A stretch of 7,409 nt of DNA from Lysobacterales bacterium. GTDB taxonomy: Bacteria > Pseudomonadota > Gammaproteobacteria > Xanthomonadales > Rhodanobacteraceae. The stretch is taken from contig JAAFHE010000176.1 of the NCBI GenBank assembly GCA_013298265.1, forward strand, positions 1 through 7,409, in the 5' to 3' direction. Both the position numbers and the translations under genes were made by a program. Below the pieces are notes generated by a model. That model was not told where the DNA came from. It did no database searches and saw only the letters and a program-made list of their open reading frames with translations. Below are positions 1-7,387 of this stretch, piece after piece (position 1 is the first letter of the stretch; every line of letters begins with the position of its first letter).

Positions 1-36
1 CCACGCTTACAGCACGACCCCGAGGCAGGCGACACC

Positions 37-888
37 GTGACAGACCCTCTGCTTTTGTCGCGATCTGATGATTCCTCCGATCTGGGCAAGGCATTGCAAG
101 CGGCCATGCTCACGCAGCTCTATCGGGTTGATGAGCATTTGAAGCACAGTGGCAGGCATCCACATGGAGCTATACACGAAGCCCGAAAAGCAGTGCGCCG
201 GTTCCGGTCGATCTTGGCGCTGTGTGTGAGTGTCGATCCTGACATGCTCTCGCGAGTCGGCACGAGCATTCGCGGCATCGGCAAGAAGCTGTCGCGGTTG
301 CGAGACGCGCATGTCGTGACGGAGACCGTTGCTGCGATACGTCAGCAAGCCACCGAAGCTGAAATCTGGCGCGACTTGCGTGCCGCGCTGAAGAGGCAGC
401 GGGATGAACTACTGGCAACCATGCTGGCCGACGACCCGGCCTTTGCGCGCTTGCGCAAGCGCGCGTTGCGTGGCGTCAAGACGGTCGCTGCCGTGTCTTT
501 CAGCGCGCTGACCTGCGAGGGCGTCATTCTTGCGCTGCGCGAGAGTGCCGCGCGCATGCGCAAGGCCGAGCGCGATGCGAAGGACAGTCCGCGCACCGCT
601 GTGCGTCACCGCTGGCGGCGGCGGATTCGTCGCCTGCGCCTGCAACTGGAATGTTTCCAGCAGATCGCACGCGACGAGGACATGCCAGCCGCCGTGCGCG
701 TCGAAGCGCGCTGGGTGCTGAGCGAGGCGCTGGACACCATGCCTGCGCCGGCGGCGCTGACGATCCTTGCGGACAAGCTCGGTGCTCAACAGGACATCGC
801 CGGACTCAAGGCGGTTTTACGTCGCCAGGACGACCTGCCCTTCCGCGATGAACTGCTGCATGGGCTGCAACGGCGACGCACCCGGTGA
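37..888 (+). CDS. Stand-alone CHAD-domain protein (predicted polyphosphate binding)
   Basis: A 283-residue, strongly basic, helix-rich protein. CHAD domains are alpha-helical bundles with conserved histidines and many Arg/Lys residues; characterised members bind inorganic polyphosphate and often lie near polyphosphate genes. Family hallmarks visible here are HEARKAVRRFR (residues 47-57), GKKLSRLRDAHV (82-93), the second-half motif HRWRRRIRRLR (191-201) and the terminal LADKLGAQQDIAGLKAVL (244-261), so both halves of the domain are present. There is no CYTH domain in front, no signal peptide and no membrane segment; it is probably cytosolic. The chosen start is GTG at 37 with a GAGG-type ribosome site at 22-25; ATG at 106 (residue 24) is an alternative. 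The frame has no stop back to base 1, so a start outside the window cannot be excluded. It converges with kdpE. The domain call is confident; the polyphosphate role is inferred from the family and the exact cellular function is unknown. Confidence 0.88.
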   Translation: MTDPLLLSRSDDSSDLGKALQAAMLTQLYRVDEHLKHSGRHPHGAIHEARKAVRRFRSILALCVSVDPDMLSRVGTSIRGIGKKLSRLRDAHVVTETVAAIRQQATEAEIWRDLRAALKRQRDELLATMLADDPAFARLRKRALRGVKTVAAVSFSALTCEGVILALRESAARMRKAERDAKDSPRTAVRHRWRRRIRRLRLQLECFQQIARDEDMPAAVRVEARWVLSEALDTMPAPAALTILADKLGAQQDIAGLKAVLRRQDDLPFRDELLHGLQRRRTR

Positions 889-897
889 GCCTGGGGT

Positions 898-913
898 GGC
901 ACGGCCTCGTGCC
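898..913 (+). terminator. Short hairpin after the CHAD gene, weak terminator candidate
   Basis: A perfect 6-bp stem (ggcacg / cgtgcc) with a gcct tetraloop begins ten bases after the CHAD stop codon. It is followed by ttcgga, not by a T-run, so it does not meet the criteria of an intrinsic terminator. It may protect the 3' end of the mRNA or help a factor-dependent stop. Confidence 0.3.
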
Positions 914-1002
914 TTCGGACCGGATCTTCAACGACATCGAGTACTGAAGCGTAGTAACGACGGAAGAGGTGTGAGAAACGCGCGAGCGCTCGGCCGCTTT
1001 TA

Positions 1003-1051
1003 CTCACGTCTCACTTCTCACGTCTCACTTCTCACTTCTCTTCTCTCTTTT
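1003..1051. repeat. Heptamer tandem repeat, consensus CTCACKT
   Basis: Five consecutive 7-base units read ctcacgt, ctcactt, ctcacgt, ctcactt, ctcactt. Two degenerate units follow (ctcttct, ctctttt) and the tract runs into ctt. On the plus strand bases 1003-1054 contain 21 C and only 2 G. Read from the minus strand it is a purine-rich (AAGTGAG)n tract directly behind the kdpE stop codon. One further copy in the opposite direction (gtgaga, 971-976) can pair with tctcac at 1009-1014 around a short GC-rich palindrome, cgagcgctcg (983-992). The array fills the convergent gap between the CHAD gene and kdpE. A C-rich, G-poor plus-strand RNA is what Rho factor loads on, so a terminator role for rightward transcripts is possible. 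I have an unverified recollection of similar GTGAGAA-type arrays in xanthomonad intergenic regions. Confidence 0.85.
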
Positions 1052-1059
1052 CTTGCTCG

Positions 1060-1752
1060 CTACGGCGAAATCAGCCGATAGCCCACACCCGGTTCGGTGT
1101 GAATCCAGCGCGGCGCGCTCGCATCGTCACCCAGGCGGCGGCGAAGTCGACCGATCGCTACGCGAAGATAATGCGTATCTTCCACATGTGCAGCACCCCA
1201 GAGTTCGACCAGTATCTGCCGCTGGGTCAGGACCATGCCCCGGTTGCGCACAAGCAGGGACAGAATCTCGAACTCCTTGCGCGGCAGCGCAATCGTGGCG
1301 CCGTCCAGCTGTACTTCACGCCGCGCCAGGTCCACGCGCAGCCGGCCGTCGTCGAATACGACCGGTACGGCCGGCGATGCCGAGGCGCGCAGCAGCACGC
1401 GAATGCGCGCGCCGAGTTCCTCCACACCGAACGGCTTCACCAGGTAGTCGTTGGCGCCTGCGTCGAGCGCGCGCACTTTCTCGGCCTCTCCCGAGCGCGC
1501 GGAAAGCAGCAGGATGGGCACTTCGGTCCATTCCCGCAGACGCTGGAGCACCTGGTGCCCGTCCATGTCGGGAAGTCCCAGGTCCAGTACCACGAGGGCC
1601 ACGCTGCGCGTGGCAGCGAGCTTCAACGCTTCGGCGCCGCTGTCCGCCGACAGTGTCTCGTAGCCTTGCGCCTGCAGGCTTATCTCCAGGAAGCGTCGTA
1701 TCTGCCGTTCATCGTCCACGATGAGGACGGCTGCCGCAGCGACCTCGCTCAT
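1060..1752 (-). CDS. kdpE: KdpE, response regulator of the kdp potassium uptake operon (OmpR/PhoB family)
   Basis: Cytosolic transcription activator that receives a phosphoryl group from KdpD and switches on the kdp promoter under K+ limitation. Using ATG at 1752 the protein has 230 residues (E. coli KdpE 225). The receiver domain (about 8-122) has the acidic pair D13-D14, phospho-acceptor D57 in LDLGLPDMDG, S84 in LLLSARS and K106 in KPFG. The C-terminal winged helix (about 132-229) includes LPRKEFEIL (156-164), LTQRQIL (175-181), the recognition-helix segment HYLRVAIGRLRRRL (194-207) and the wing motif TEPGVGYR (219-226). An in-frame GTG at 1806 would add 18 residues that do not resemble a receiver N-terminus, so I prefer 1752. 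It is the last gene of the kdp unit, 60 bases after the kdpD stop. That spacer holds a small 5-bp hairpin (1787-1801). No intrinsic terminator with a T-run follows on this strand. Confidence 0.96.
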   Translation of the reverse strand: MSEVAAAAVLIVDDERQIRRFLEISLQAQGYETLSADSGAEALKLAATRSVALVVLDLGLPDMDGHQVLQRLREWTEVPILLLSARSGEAEKVRALDAGANDYLVKPFGVEELGARIRVLLRASASPAVPVVFDDGRLRVDLARREVQLDGATIALPRKEFEILSLLVRNRGMVLTQRQILVELWGAAHVEDTHYLRVAIGRLRRRLGDDASAPRWIHTEPGVGYRLISP

Positions 1753-1812
1753 GCGGCAGCCATCCGCGCGCAGCTCATCCCTCTTGCCGGCCTTTTGCCG
1801 GTACACCTGCTG

Positions 1813-4518
1813 TCATGCCTCGTCCTCGGATGCCGCGGGCACCGGTACGCCGGACAGCGGCAGTGTGATGCGGATCGTGGTGCCGATCCCGCCCTCGCCC
1901 GGCAGCGCCTCGACGGACCCGCCGTGCGCGCCGATCATACCCTGGCAGATCGACAGCCCCAGCCCCGTGCCGTGCTTGCCGCGATCGCCGCGCTCCACGG
2001 AATAGAACATGTCGAAGATCCGGCTGCGTTCCTCGGCCGGAATGCCCGGGCCGGCGTCGATGACGTCGATACGGATTTCCTCGCCGGCCTGCTTGGCGCG
2101 GATGCGTACCGGCACGCCGGGCTGTGAGAACTTTGCAGCATTTTCCATAATGTTGAACAAGGCCTGCTCGATCAACGCCGGATGCACGTAGAGCAACGGC
2201 AGCTCGTCGGCCGGTGCCTCGTGCTCGACGAGCACCTCCGGGAAAACCTTGCGCAGGCGCAACACGCAGGAGCCCACAATTTCCTCGACGGCGACCCATT
2301 CCCGGCTGAGCTTGAGCGTGCCGTGACCCAGCCGGGTCATGTCAAGCAGGTTCTGGATGTAGCGATCCAGGCGCTGGCCCTCCGACACGATGCCACCCAG
2401 AAGCTCGTCGCGCTCGGCGGCATCGAGCCGTGGGCCGTAGCGCTGCAGACTTTCGGCTGAACCCAGCATGGCGGCCAGCGGCGAACGCAGATCGTGCGAC
2501 ACCGACGACAGCAACGCGGCGCGCAGTCGCTCCGTTTCGCCCTGCACCCGCGTGCTTTCCAGTTCATCGGCGAGCCGCGTGCGGGCCAGCGCCTGGGCGA
2601 TGTCGTGGACGATGGCCTGGACCAGATCGCGACGCTGCGACGACAGTACCGTCTCCTCCGCGTCGAAGCGGATCGCGACCACGCCAAGCCGCGCACCGTC
2701 GTCGACCAGCGGCAACAGCCAGCAGGTGGCGGCGTTGAGGGTGCCGGTATAGCGTCCGGCCGGCTGATCGTGGTTTATGGCCCAGTCGGCGGCCGCGCTG
2801 TCCGTCGTGCTCAAGGTCATGGATCGCGGCGCGGCCGCTGCTGTGACGAGCAGGCCGGTGGCGGGATCGGGTGTCAGCACGGCCACATCGGCGTCGAACG
2901 CCTGCGCCAGGCTCTTCGCTCCGATGGCCGTGACCTGGCCGGCATCGGCGGCCGCCGCCAGCTCGCGCCCCAGTCTTCCGAGAGTCCCCGCGTGCGCGTT
3001 GGCCTCGCGCAGCATCTGCACCTGCAGCGAAAGCCGCGTGGCCAGGCGCGAGCAGATCAGGGCGGTCGCCAGGAACAGGATGACGGTCAGAGCGTCGCCG
3101 CCGTTGGCGATGGCGAGCGTGTAGCGCGGCGGCGCAAAAAAGAAATTGTATCCAAGGAAACAAATCATCGCACTGAACACTGCGACGCTCATGCGTGAAC
3201 GTACCGCCACGATGAGCACCGCCACCGTGAATAGCTGGGACAGATTGGACACCGACAGGACCCGGTCGGCCAGGTGAGCCAGCACCAGGGCCACGAGGGA
3301 AACGACCAAGGCAAAACGGTAATCGCGCAGCGGCGCCTTCGGCATATGCAACGCACGGCGCGAGCGGGCGCGCGCCATCGGCGTGGCGACGATCGTGAGT
3401 TCGAAATGCGCCCCGCGCATCAGCAGTTGCTGGGTCAGCGTGCGGTTGAACAAACGCGCCAACGGACGTTCACGCGTACGGCCGATGACGATGGTCGCGA
3501 CACTGTTGCGACCCGCGTAGCCGAGCAACTCGTCGACCACATCGACACCGCTCAGGGTTTCGGTCGTGCCGCCCAGGCGCCGTGCCAGGTGCAAGGCCGT
3601 GTCCAGGCGCGTGCGGTGGTCCGCGTCGTTGCCCGCACGGCCGGAGTCCACATGGACGACGGTCCACGGCGCGTGGCGCCGTTCGGCGATGCGCCGCGTG
3701 ATCCGCACCAGGTACTCGCTGTTCTCGCTGCCGTCGATGGCCGCCAGTACGCGGCGGCGCACCGGCACCGGTCCACTCCCCTGCGCGGCCTGGTACTCGC
3801 GCAGGTCGGCATCGACGCGATCGGCAACCGCCTGGACCGCCAGCTCGCGCAGTGCGGTCAGGTTGGATGCGGTGAAGAAGCGCTCCAGCGCGCTCGCGGC
3901 CAGCTCCGGCAGGTAGACCTTGCCCTGGCGCAGGCGCGCGATCAGCTCCCGCGGCGGCAGGTCGATCAGCACCACGTCCGCGGCGCGATCAAAGAAGGCG
4001 TCCGGCACGGTCTCGCGCACACGCACGCCGGTGATCTGCTGGACCACGTCGTTGAGGCTTTCCAGGTGCTGGATGTTGACCGTGGTGTAGACGTCGATGC
4101 CGGCGCCGAGCAGTTCCTCGATGTCCTGATAGCGCCGCTCATGCCGACTGCCGGGCACGTTGCGATGGGCCAGCTCATCGACCAGGATCAGCCGCGGTTT
4201 GCGCGCCAGGGCCGCATCGACATCGAACTCGTCGTGAGCCCGGCCGCCGCTGGCGGCCCGGCGCGGCAGCAACTCCAGCCCCTCCAGCAGCGCCTGCGTT
4301 TCGGCACGCCCGTGGGTTTCCACCAGGCCGACAACGACATTGATGCCCTGCCGCATAAGCTCGCGCGCCGCGGAAAGCATCGCGAACGTCTTGCCGACTC
4401 CGGGTGCGGCGCCCAGAAAGACCTTGAGCTGGCCAGCTTCCTCGCGCTCGATCTGCTCGAGCAAGGCATCGGCCTTGGCACGGCGTGATCGGTTGTCGGC
4501 AGTCGTCGCTTCAGGCAT
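1813..4518 (-). CDS. kdpD: KdpD, inner-membrane sensor histidine kinase for K+ limitation
   Basis: Membrane kinase/phosphatase that controls KdpE. With ATG at 4518 it has 901 residues (E. coli 894), full length. Domains in order: the N-terminal KdpD domain with Walker A GAAPGVGKT (36-44), VETHGR (66-71) and a Walker B-like LILVDELAH (110-118); a universal-stress-protein-like domain (about 254-380, starting RRVLAAIDGS); a four-helix DUF4118 membrane region (about 401-419, 426-440, 443-462, 474-491) with FFFAPPRYTLAI before the last helix; a GAF-like region (about 510-645); then the kinase core with H-box H675 in SVSHDLRSP, N-box N793 in NIMENAAKF, G1 DAGPGIP (821-827), F-box around 835-838 and G2 GTGLGLS (850-856). 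All catalytic motifs are intact. ATG at 4539 would add seven residues, but its upstream sequence lies in a hairpin and lacks a good ribosome site. ATG 4518 has AGAGTGAG close upstream and fits the family N-terminus better. The gene follows kdpC after 106 bases. Confidence 0.97.
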   Translation of the reverse strand: MPEATTADNRSRRAKADALLEQIEREEAGQLKVFLGAAPGVGKTFAMLSAARELMRQGINVVVGLVETHGRAETQALLEGLELLPRRAASGGRAHDEFDVDAALARKPRLILVDELAHRNVPGSRHERRYQDIEELLGAGIDVYTTVNIQHLESLNDVVQQITGVRVRETVPDAFFDRAADVVLIDLPPRELIARLRQGKVYLPELAASALERFFTASNLTALRELAVQAVADRVDADLREYQAAQGSGPVPVRRRVLAAIDGSENSEYLVRITRRIAERRHAPWTVVHVDSGRAGNDADHRTRLDTALHLARRLGGTTETLSGVDVVDELLGYAGRNSVATIVIGRTRERPLARLFNRTLTQQLLMRGAHFELTIVATPMARARSRRALHMPKAPLRDYRFALVVSLVALVLAHLADRVLSVSNLSQLFTVAVLIVAVRSRMSVAVFSAMICFLGYNFFFAPPRYTLAIANGGDALTVILFLATALICSRLATRLSLQVQMLREANAHAGTLGRLGRELAAAADAGQVTAIGAKSLAQAFDADVAVLTPDPATGLLVTAAAAPRSMTLSTTDSAAADWAINHDQPAGRYTGTLNAATCWLLPLVDDGARLGVVAIRFDAEETVLSSQRRDLVQAIVHDIAQALARTRLADELESTRVQGETERLRAALLSSVSHDLRSPLAAMLGSAESLQRYGPRLDAAERDELLGGIVSEGQRLDRYIQNLLDMTRLGHGTLKLSREWVAVEEIVGSCVLRLRKVFPEVLVEHEAPADELPLLYVHPALIEQALFNIMENAAKFSQPGVPVRIRAKQAGEEIRIDVIDAGPGIPAEERSRIFDMFYSVERGDRGKHGTGLGLSICQGMIGAHGGSVEALPGEGGIGTTIRITLPLSGVPVPAASEDEA

Positions 4519-4539
4519 CAGGCTCACTCTGCACTGCAT

Positions 4540-4557
4540 CGCCCATGAAAGCGGGCG
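4540..4557 (-). other. Small hairpin just upstream of kdpD
   Basis: Arms cgccc (4540-4544) and gggcg (4553-4557) pair perfectly around an 8-base loop. The hairpin touches the alternative kdpD start codon at 4537-4539 and leaves the preferred start at 4516-4518 free. It may tune kdpD translation; this is inference from position alone. Confidence 0.3.
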
Positions 4558-4568
4558 CCAACGAAAAC

Positions 4569-4616
4569 GCGTTGCTGCCGCGCCGCGCTGCGGATCGCGC
4601 GAGGCGGCAGCGACGC
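4569..4616 (-). promoter_or_regulatory. Large hairpin in the kdpC-kdpD spacer, possible attenuator or mRNA processing element
   Basis: Arms 4569-4581 (gcgttgctgccgc) and 4604-4616 (gcggcagcgacgc) are inverted repeats over 13 bases with one mismatch that can be a G-U pair in RNA. The 22-base loop contains a nested perfect stem, ccgc (4583-4586) with gcgg (4590-4593). In the direction of kdp transcription the stem is followed by GCGTTTTCG, so it has a short T4 but not a strong U-tract. It could lower kdpDE expression relative to kdpABC by partial termination or by protecting the upstream mRNA end. It lies eight bases after the kdpC stop codon. Confidence 0.45.
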
Positions 4617-4624
4617 AACAGGGT

Positions 4625-5233
4625 TTACTTCCCGGCGCTGCGCTCGTCCAGTGCCAGGTTCAGCTCCAGCACGTTGACGCGCGATTCACCCAGCACGCCG
4701 AACGTACGCCGTGCCGTATGGCGATGGACCAGTGCGGCAACCTCGTCGGCCGGCAGTCCACGGGCTTGCGCCACGCGCTTGACTTGTATCTGCGCGCCGG
4801 CCGGCGACACATGCGGGTCGATGCCCGAAGCGGACGCGGTGATCAGGTCGCCCGGCAGGGATTGGGCCGGAACGCCGTCCCGCGTCGCCACCGCGGCTGA
4901 ATCCTTGGCCAGACGTTCCCGCAGCGCCGGGTTGCTACTGGCCAGGTTGCTGCCGGACAGCGCCCTCGGATCGAAGCTGGCCGCCGAAGGCCGCGGCTGG
5001 AAATAGCGCGTATCGGCAAATGGCTGGGCCACCAGGCTCGACCCGACCACACGCCCGTCGCGCTCAATCAGGCTGCCGCCGGCCTGATGCGGAAACAGCC
5101 ATCCGCCGAGCAGCGTCGCGACGGTCGGATACACCAGGCCGCAGATCACGACGAACAGCGAGCTACCGGCCAGTGCGGGCCAGGCACCGCCGCCGTCGTT
5201 ATCGAGTTTCCTTGTGGATTTAACTGCATTCAT
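4625..5233 (-). CDS. kdpC: KdpC, accessory subunit of the potassium-transporting ATPase
   Basis: Single-span inner-membrane subunit that stabilises the KdpFABC complex and is thought to raise ATP affinity of KdpB. It has 202 residues against 190 in E. coli; the excess is mostly an N-terminal polar extension of about 13 residues before the membrane helix (about 20-45, ending near GGWLFP). Conserved family blocks are GSSLVAQPF (64-72), YFQPRPSA (77-84), SGSNLASSNP (93-102), LITASASGIDPHVSP (130-144) and the C-terminal VNVLELNLALD (186-196). The ATG start at 5233 is well supported by GGAGAAA with six bases between GGAG and the start codon. The gene starts 19 bases after the kdpB stop, so it is surely co-transcribed with kdpB and probably translated from its own ribosome site. 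Confidence 0.97.
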   Translation of the reverse strand: MNAVKSTRKLDNDGGGAWPALAGSSLFVVICGLVYPTVATLLGGWLFPHQAGGSLIERDGRVVGSSLVAQPFADTRYFQPRPSAASFDPRALSGSNLASSNPALRERLAKDSAAVATRDGVPAQSLPGDLITASASGIDPHVSPAGAQIQVKRVAQARGLPADEVAALVHRHTARRTFGVLGESRVNVLELNLALDERSAGK

Positions 5234-5252
5234 GACTTTCTCCAGAATCGTT

Positions 5253-7298
5253 TCAGCGCGCGCCGGTGGCGGCGGCGAGCAACAGGTCGATCAGCTTGAT
5301 GGCGACGAACGGGAGCACGACACCGCCGACGCCGAACACCAGCATGTTCCGGCGCAGCAGCGCCTCGGCGCTGCCGGGCTTGAACGACACGCCGCGCAGG
5401 GCCAGCGGTATCAGTGCCGGAATGATCGCCGCATTGAAGATCAGCGCCGACAGCACGGCATTGACCGGCCCGGACAGGTGCATGATGTCCAGCGCCGCCA
5501 TGCCCGGTATCGCCGCGACGAAGATCGCCGGAATGATGGCGAAATACTTCGACACGTCGTTGGCCAGCGAGAACGTCGTCAGCGCGCCGCGCGTGATCAG
5601 TAGCTGCTTGCCGATCTCCACCACGGACAGCAGCTTGGTCGGATCCGAATCGAGATCGACCATGTTGCCGGCTTCCTTGGCCGCCTGCGTGCCCGAGTTC
5701 ATGGCCAGGCCGATGTCGGCCTGCGCCAACGCCGGTGCATCGTTGGTGCCGTCGCCGACCATGGCGACCAGGCGTCCTTCGGCCTGCTCCGCCCGGATGC
5801 GTGCGAGCTTGTCTTCGGGCTTGGCTTCCGCGAGGAAATCGTCCACGCCGGCCTCGGCGGCGATCGCAGCAGCGGTCAGCGGGTTGTCGCCGGTGATCAT
5901 GACGGTGCGCACACCCATCGCGCGTAGCTGGGCGAAACGCTCGCGAACCCCGTGCTTGACGATGTCGGCCAAGGCGATGACGCCGAGCACGCGGCTGCCG
6001 TCGGCGACGACCAGTGGCGTCGCGCCGCCGCGGGCGATACGGTCCACGGCCGCATCCAGGTCGGAAGGTATGGAAACCTGCACGGTCTTCGCCCAGCCGA
6101 CGATCGCGCTCTTCGCGCCTTTGCGGATATGGCGCATGCCGAGATCGACGCCCGACATACGCGTCTCCGCACTGAACGGCACGAACACCGAACCGGCCAT
6201 GTCGTCGGCACTGGCCCCCTGCGCCTGGGCCAGCGCGACGATCGATTTTCCTTCCGGCGTGGGATCGGCCAGCGAAGCGAGCAACGCCGCCTCGCGCAGC
6301 TCCGGCAGCCGCGCACCGCCGACGACGATGAATTCCGTGGCGCGCCGGTCGCCCAACGTGATCGTGCCGGTCTTGTCCAGCAGCAGCGTGTCGATGTCGC
6401 CGGCGAGCTCGACCGCCTTGCCGGACTTGGCGATCACGTTGGCTTCGAGCGCGCGGTTCATGCCGGCGATGCCGATGGCCGGCAGCAGGCCGCCGATCGT
6501 GGTCGGAATCAGGCACACCAGCAGAGCCACGAGCACGACCACATCAATGTGCACATTGGCAAACTGACCCATCGCAGGCAGGGTCACGACGACGATGAGG
6601 AACACCAGGGTCAGCGCCGCGAGCAGGACCGTCAGCGCAAGCTCGTTGGGCGTCTTCTGGCGCTGTGCGCCTTCGACCAGCGCAATCATTCGGTCGAGAA
6701 AGCTCTCGCCCGGCTGCGCGGTGACGCGCACCTTGATCTCGTCGGACAGCACCGTCGTACCGGCGATGACGCCGGAACGGTCGGTGCCCGCTTCGCGCAG
6801 GACCGGTGCGGATTCGCCGGTGACCGCCGCTTCGTTGATGGAAGCCACACCCTCGACGATTTCGCCATCGGCCGGGATCTGTTCGCCGGCACTGACCACG
6901 ACGATGTCATCGGGTCGCAGTTCGGCCGCGGACAGGTATTCGAACTGGCCGTTGCGCCAGCGCCGGCCAACGAGTTGCGAGCGCGCCGCACGCAGGCTGG
7001 CGGCCTGGCCACGGCCGCGTGCTTCGGCGACGGCCTCGGCGAAATTGGCGAACAGCACGGTGATGAACAGGATGAAGGCAACGACCATCGCGTAGAGCCA
7101 AGGCTGGCCCTGGACGATGGCCTGCACCGACAGCGCGGCGGTCAGCACGGTGCCGGCAAGCACAACGAACATCACCGGATTCTTCATCGCGGTACGCGGC
7201 GTGAGCTTGATGAATGCGTCGCGCACGGCTTCCTGCAGCGCCTGCGCCGTGAAGCGGGCCGCATGTGCCTTGACGCCATGACGGGATGAGGTTTGCAT
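5253..7298 (-). CDS. kdpB: KdpB, P-type ATPase catalytic subunit of the Kdp potassium pump
   Basis: Hydrolyses ATP to drive K+ import by KdpFABC in the inner membrane. It has 681 residues (E. coli 682), complete. Membrane helices 1-2 (about 41-62 and 66-86) are followed by the actuator domain with TGES (160-163); Ser163 matches E. coli Ser162, whose phosphorylation inhibits the pump at high K+. Helices 3-4 (about 220-243 and 250-275) contain the [15 protein letters not shown] signature. The P-domain has the phosphorylated Asp308 in [14 protein letters not shown] (468-472) and GDGTNDAP (515-522). The nucleotide domain has D345, E349, F375 and K393 at the ATP-contact positions. Helix 5 keeps D581 and K584 in ANDVSKYF, the pair linked to ion coupling. 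The ATG at 7298 has a modest GAG ribosome site ten to eight bases upstream and fits the family N-terminus. It heads the visible gene run; kdpA is expected upstream, beyond the window. Confidence 0.98.
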   Translation of the reverse strand: MQTSSRHGVKAHAARFTAQALQEAVRDAFIKLTPRTAMKNPVMFVVLAGTVLTAALSVQAIVQGQPWLYAMVVAFILFITVLFANFAEAVAEARGRGQAASLRAARSQLVGRRWRNGQFEYLSAAELRPDDIVVVSAGEQIPADGEIVEGVASINEAAVTGESAPVLREAGTDRSGVIAGTTVLSDEIKVRVTAQPGESFLDRMIALVEGAQRQKTPNELALTVLLAALTLVFLIVVVTLPAMGQFANVHIDVVVLVALLVCLIPTTIGGLLPAIGIAGMNRALEANVIAKSGKAVELAGDIDTLLLDKTGTITLGDRRATEFIVVGGARLPELREAALLASLADPTPEGKSIVALAQAQGASADDMAGSVFVPFSAETRMSGVDLGMRHIRKGAKSAIVGWAKTVQVSIPSDLDAAVDRIARGGATPLVVADGSRVLGVIALADIVKHGVRERFAQLRAMGVRTVMITGDNPLTAAAIAAEAGVDDFLAEAKPEDKLARIRAEQAEGRLVAMVGDGTNDAPALAQADIGLAMNSGTQAAKEAGNMVDLDSDPTKLLSVVEIGKQLLITRGALTTFSLANDVSKYFAIIPAIFVAAIPGMAALDIMHLSGPVNAVLSALIFNAAIIPALIPLALRGVSFKPGSAEALLRRNMLVFGVGGVVLPFVAIKLIDLLLAAATGAR

Positions 7299-7362
7299 GA
7301 TGGTTCTCGATGCGATCTATGAAAACGCTGAATATTTCGGAATCGTCGTGCCGAGAGCACTG

Positions 7363-7387
7363 AGCCCTCCCCTTGAAGGGGAGGGCT
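7363..7387. repeat. Perfect 12-bp inverted repeat upstream of kdpB
   Basis: Arms agccctcccctt (7363-7374) and its exact complement (7376-7387) are separated by one base, giving a very stable GC-rich hairpin. On the plus strand it is followed by TTTT within cttttcac, which resembles an intrinsic terminator for rightward transcription. On the minus strand, the direction of kdp transcription, the stem is preceded by AAAA and followed by CAGTGC, so it should not terminate kdp mRNA by itself. It may be a dispersed palindromic element or an mRNA-stabilising structure between kdpA and kdpB. Confidence 0.75.

Noticed and set aside
1003..1051. CRISPR-like array.
   Set aside because: Units are only seven bases, directly adjacent with no spacers, and no cas genes are present.
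1099..2127. 342-codon plus-strand open frame opposite kdpE and the end of kdpD.
   Set aside because: It crosses two real minus-strand genes and their spacer, and shows no protein family features.
3274..4488. 404-codon plus-strand open frame opposite kdpD.
   Set aside because: Gln/Arg/His-rich translation with no recognisable domain, mirrored on the conserved KdpD N-terminal region.
5266..7289. Long plus-strand open frames opposite kdpB (433 and 445 codons).
   Set aside because: They lie antisense to a complete, strongly conserved KdpB. Their translations are low-complexity and Arg/Ser/Ala/His-rich without any family motif; this is the usual effect of high GC on the opposite strand.
7314..7342. 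Possible sigma-70-like promoter before kdpB (TTCCGA, 17-base spacer, TAGATC).
   Set aside because: Each hexamer matches only three of six consensus bases, which is expected by chance; kept only as a note in the spacer finding.
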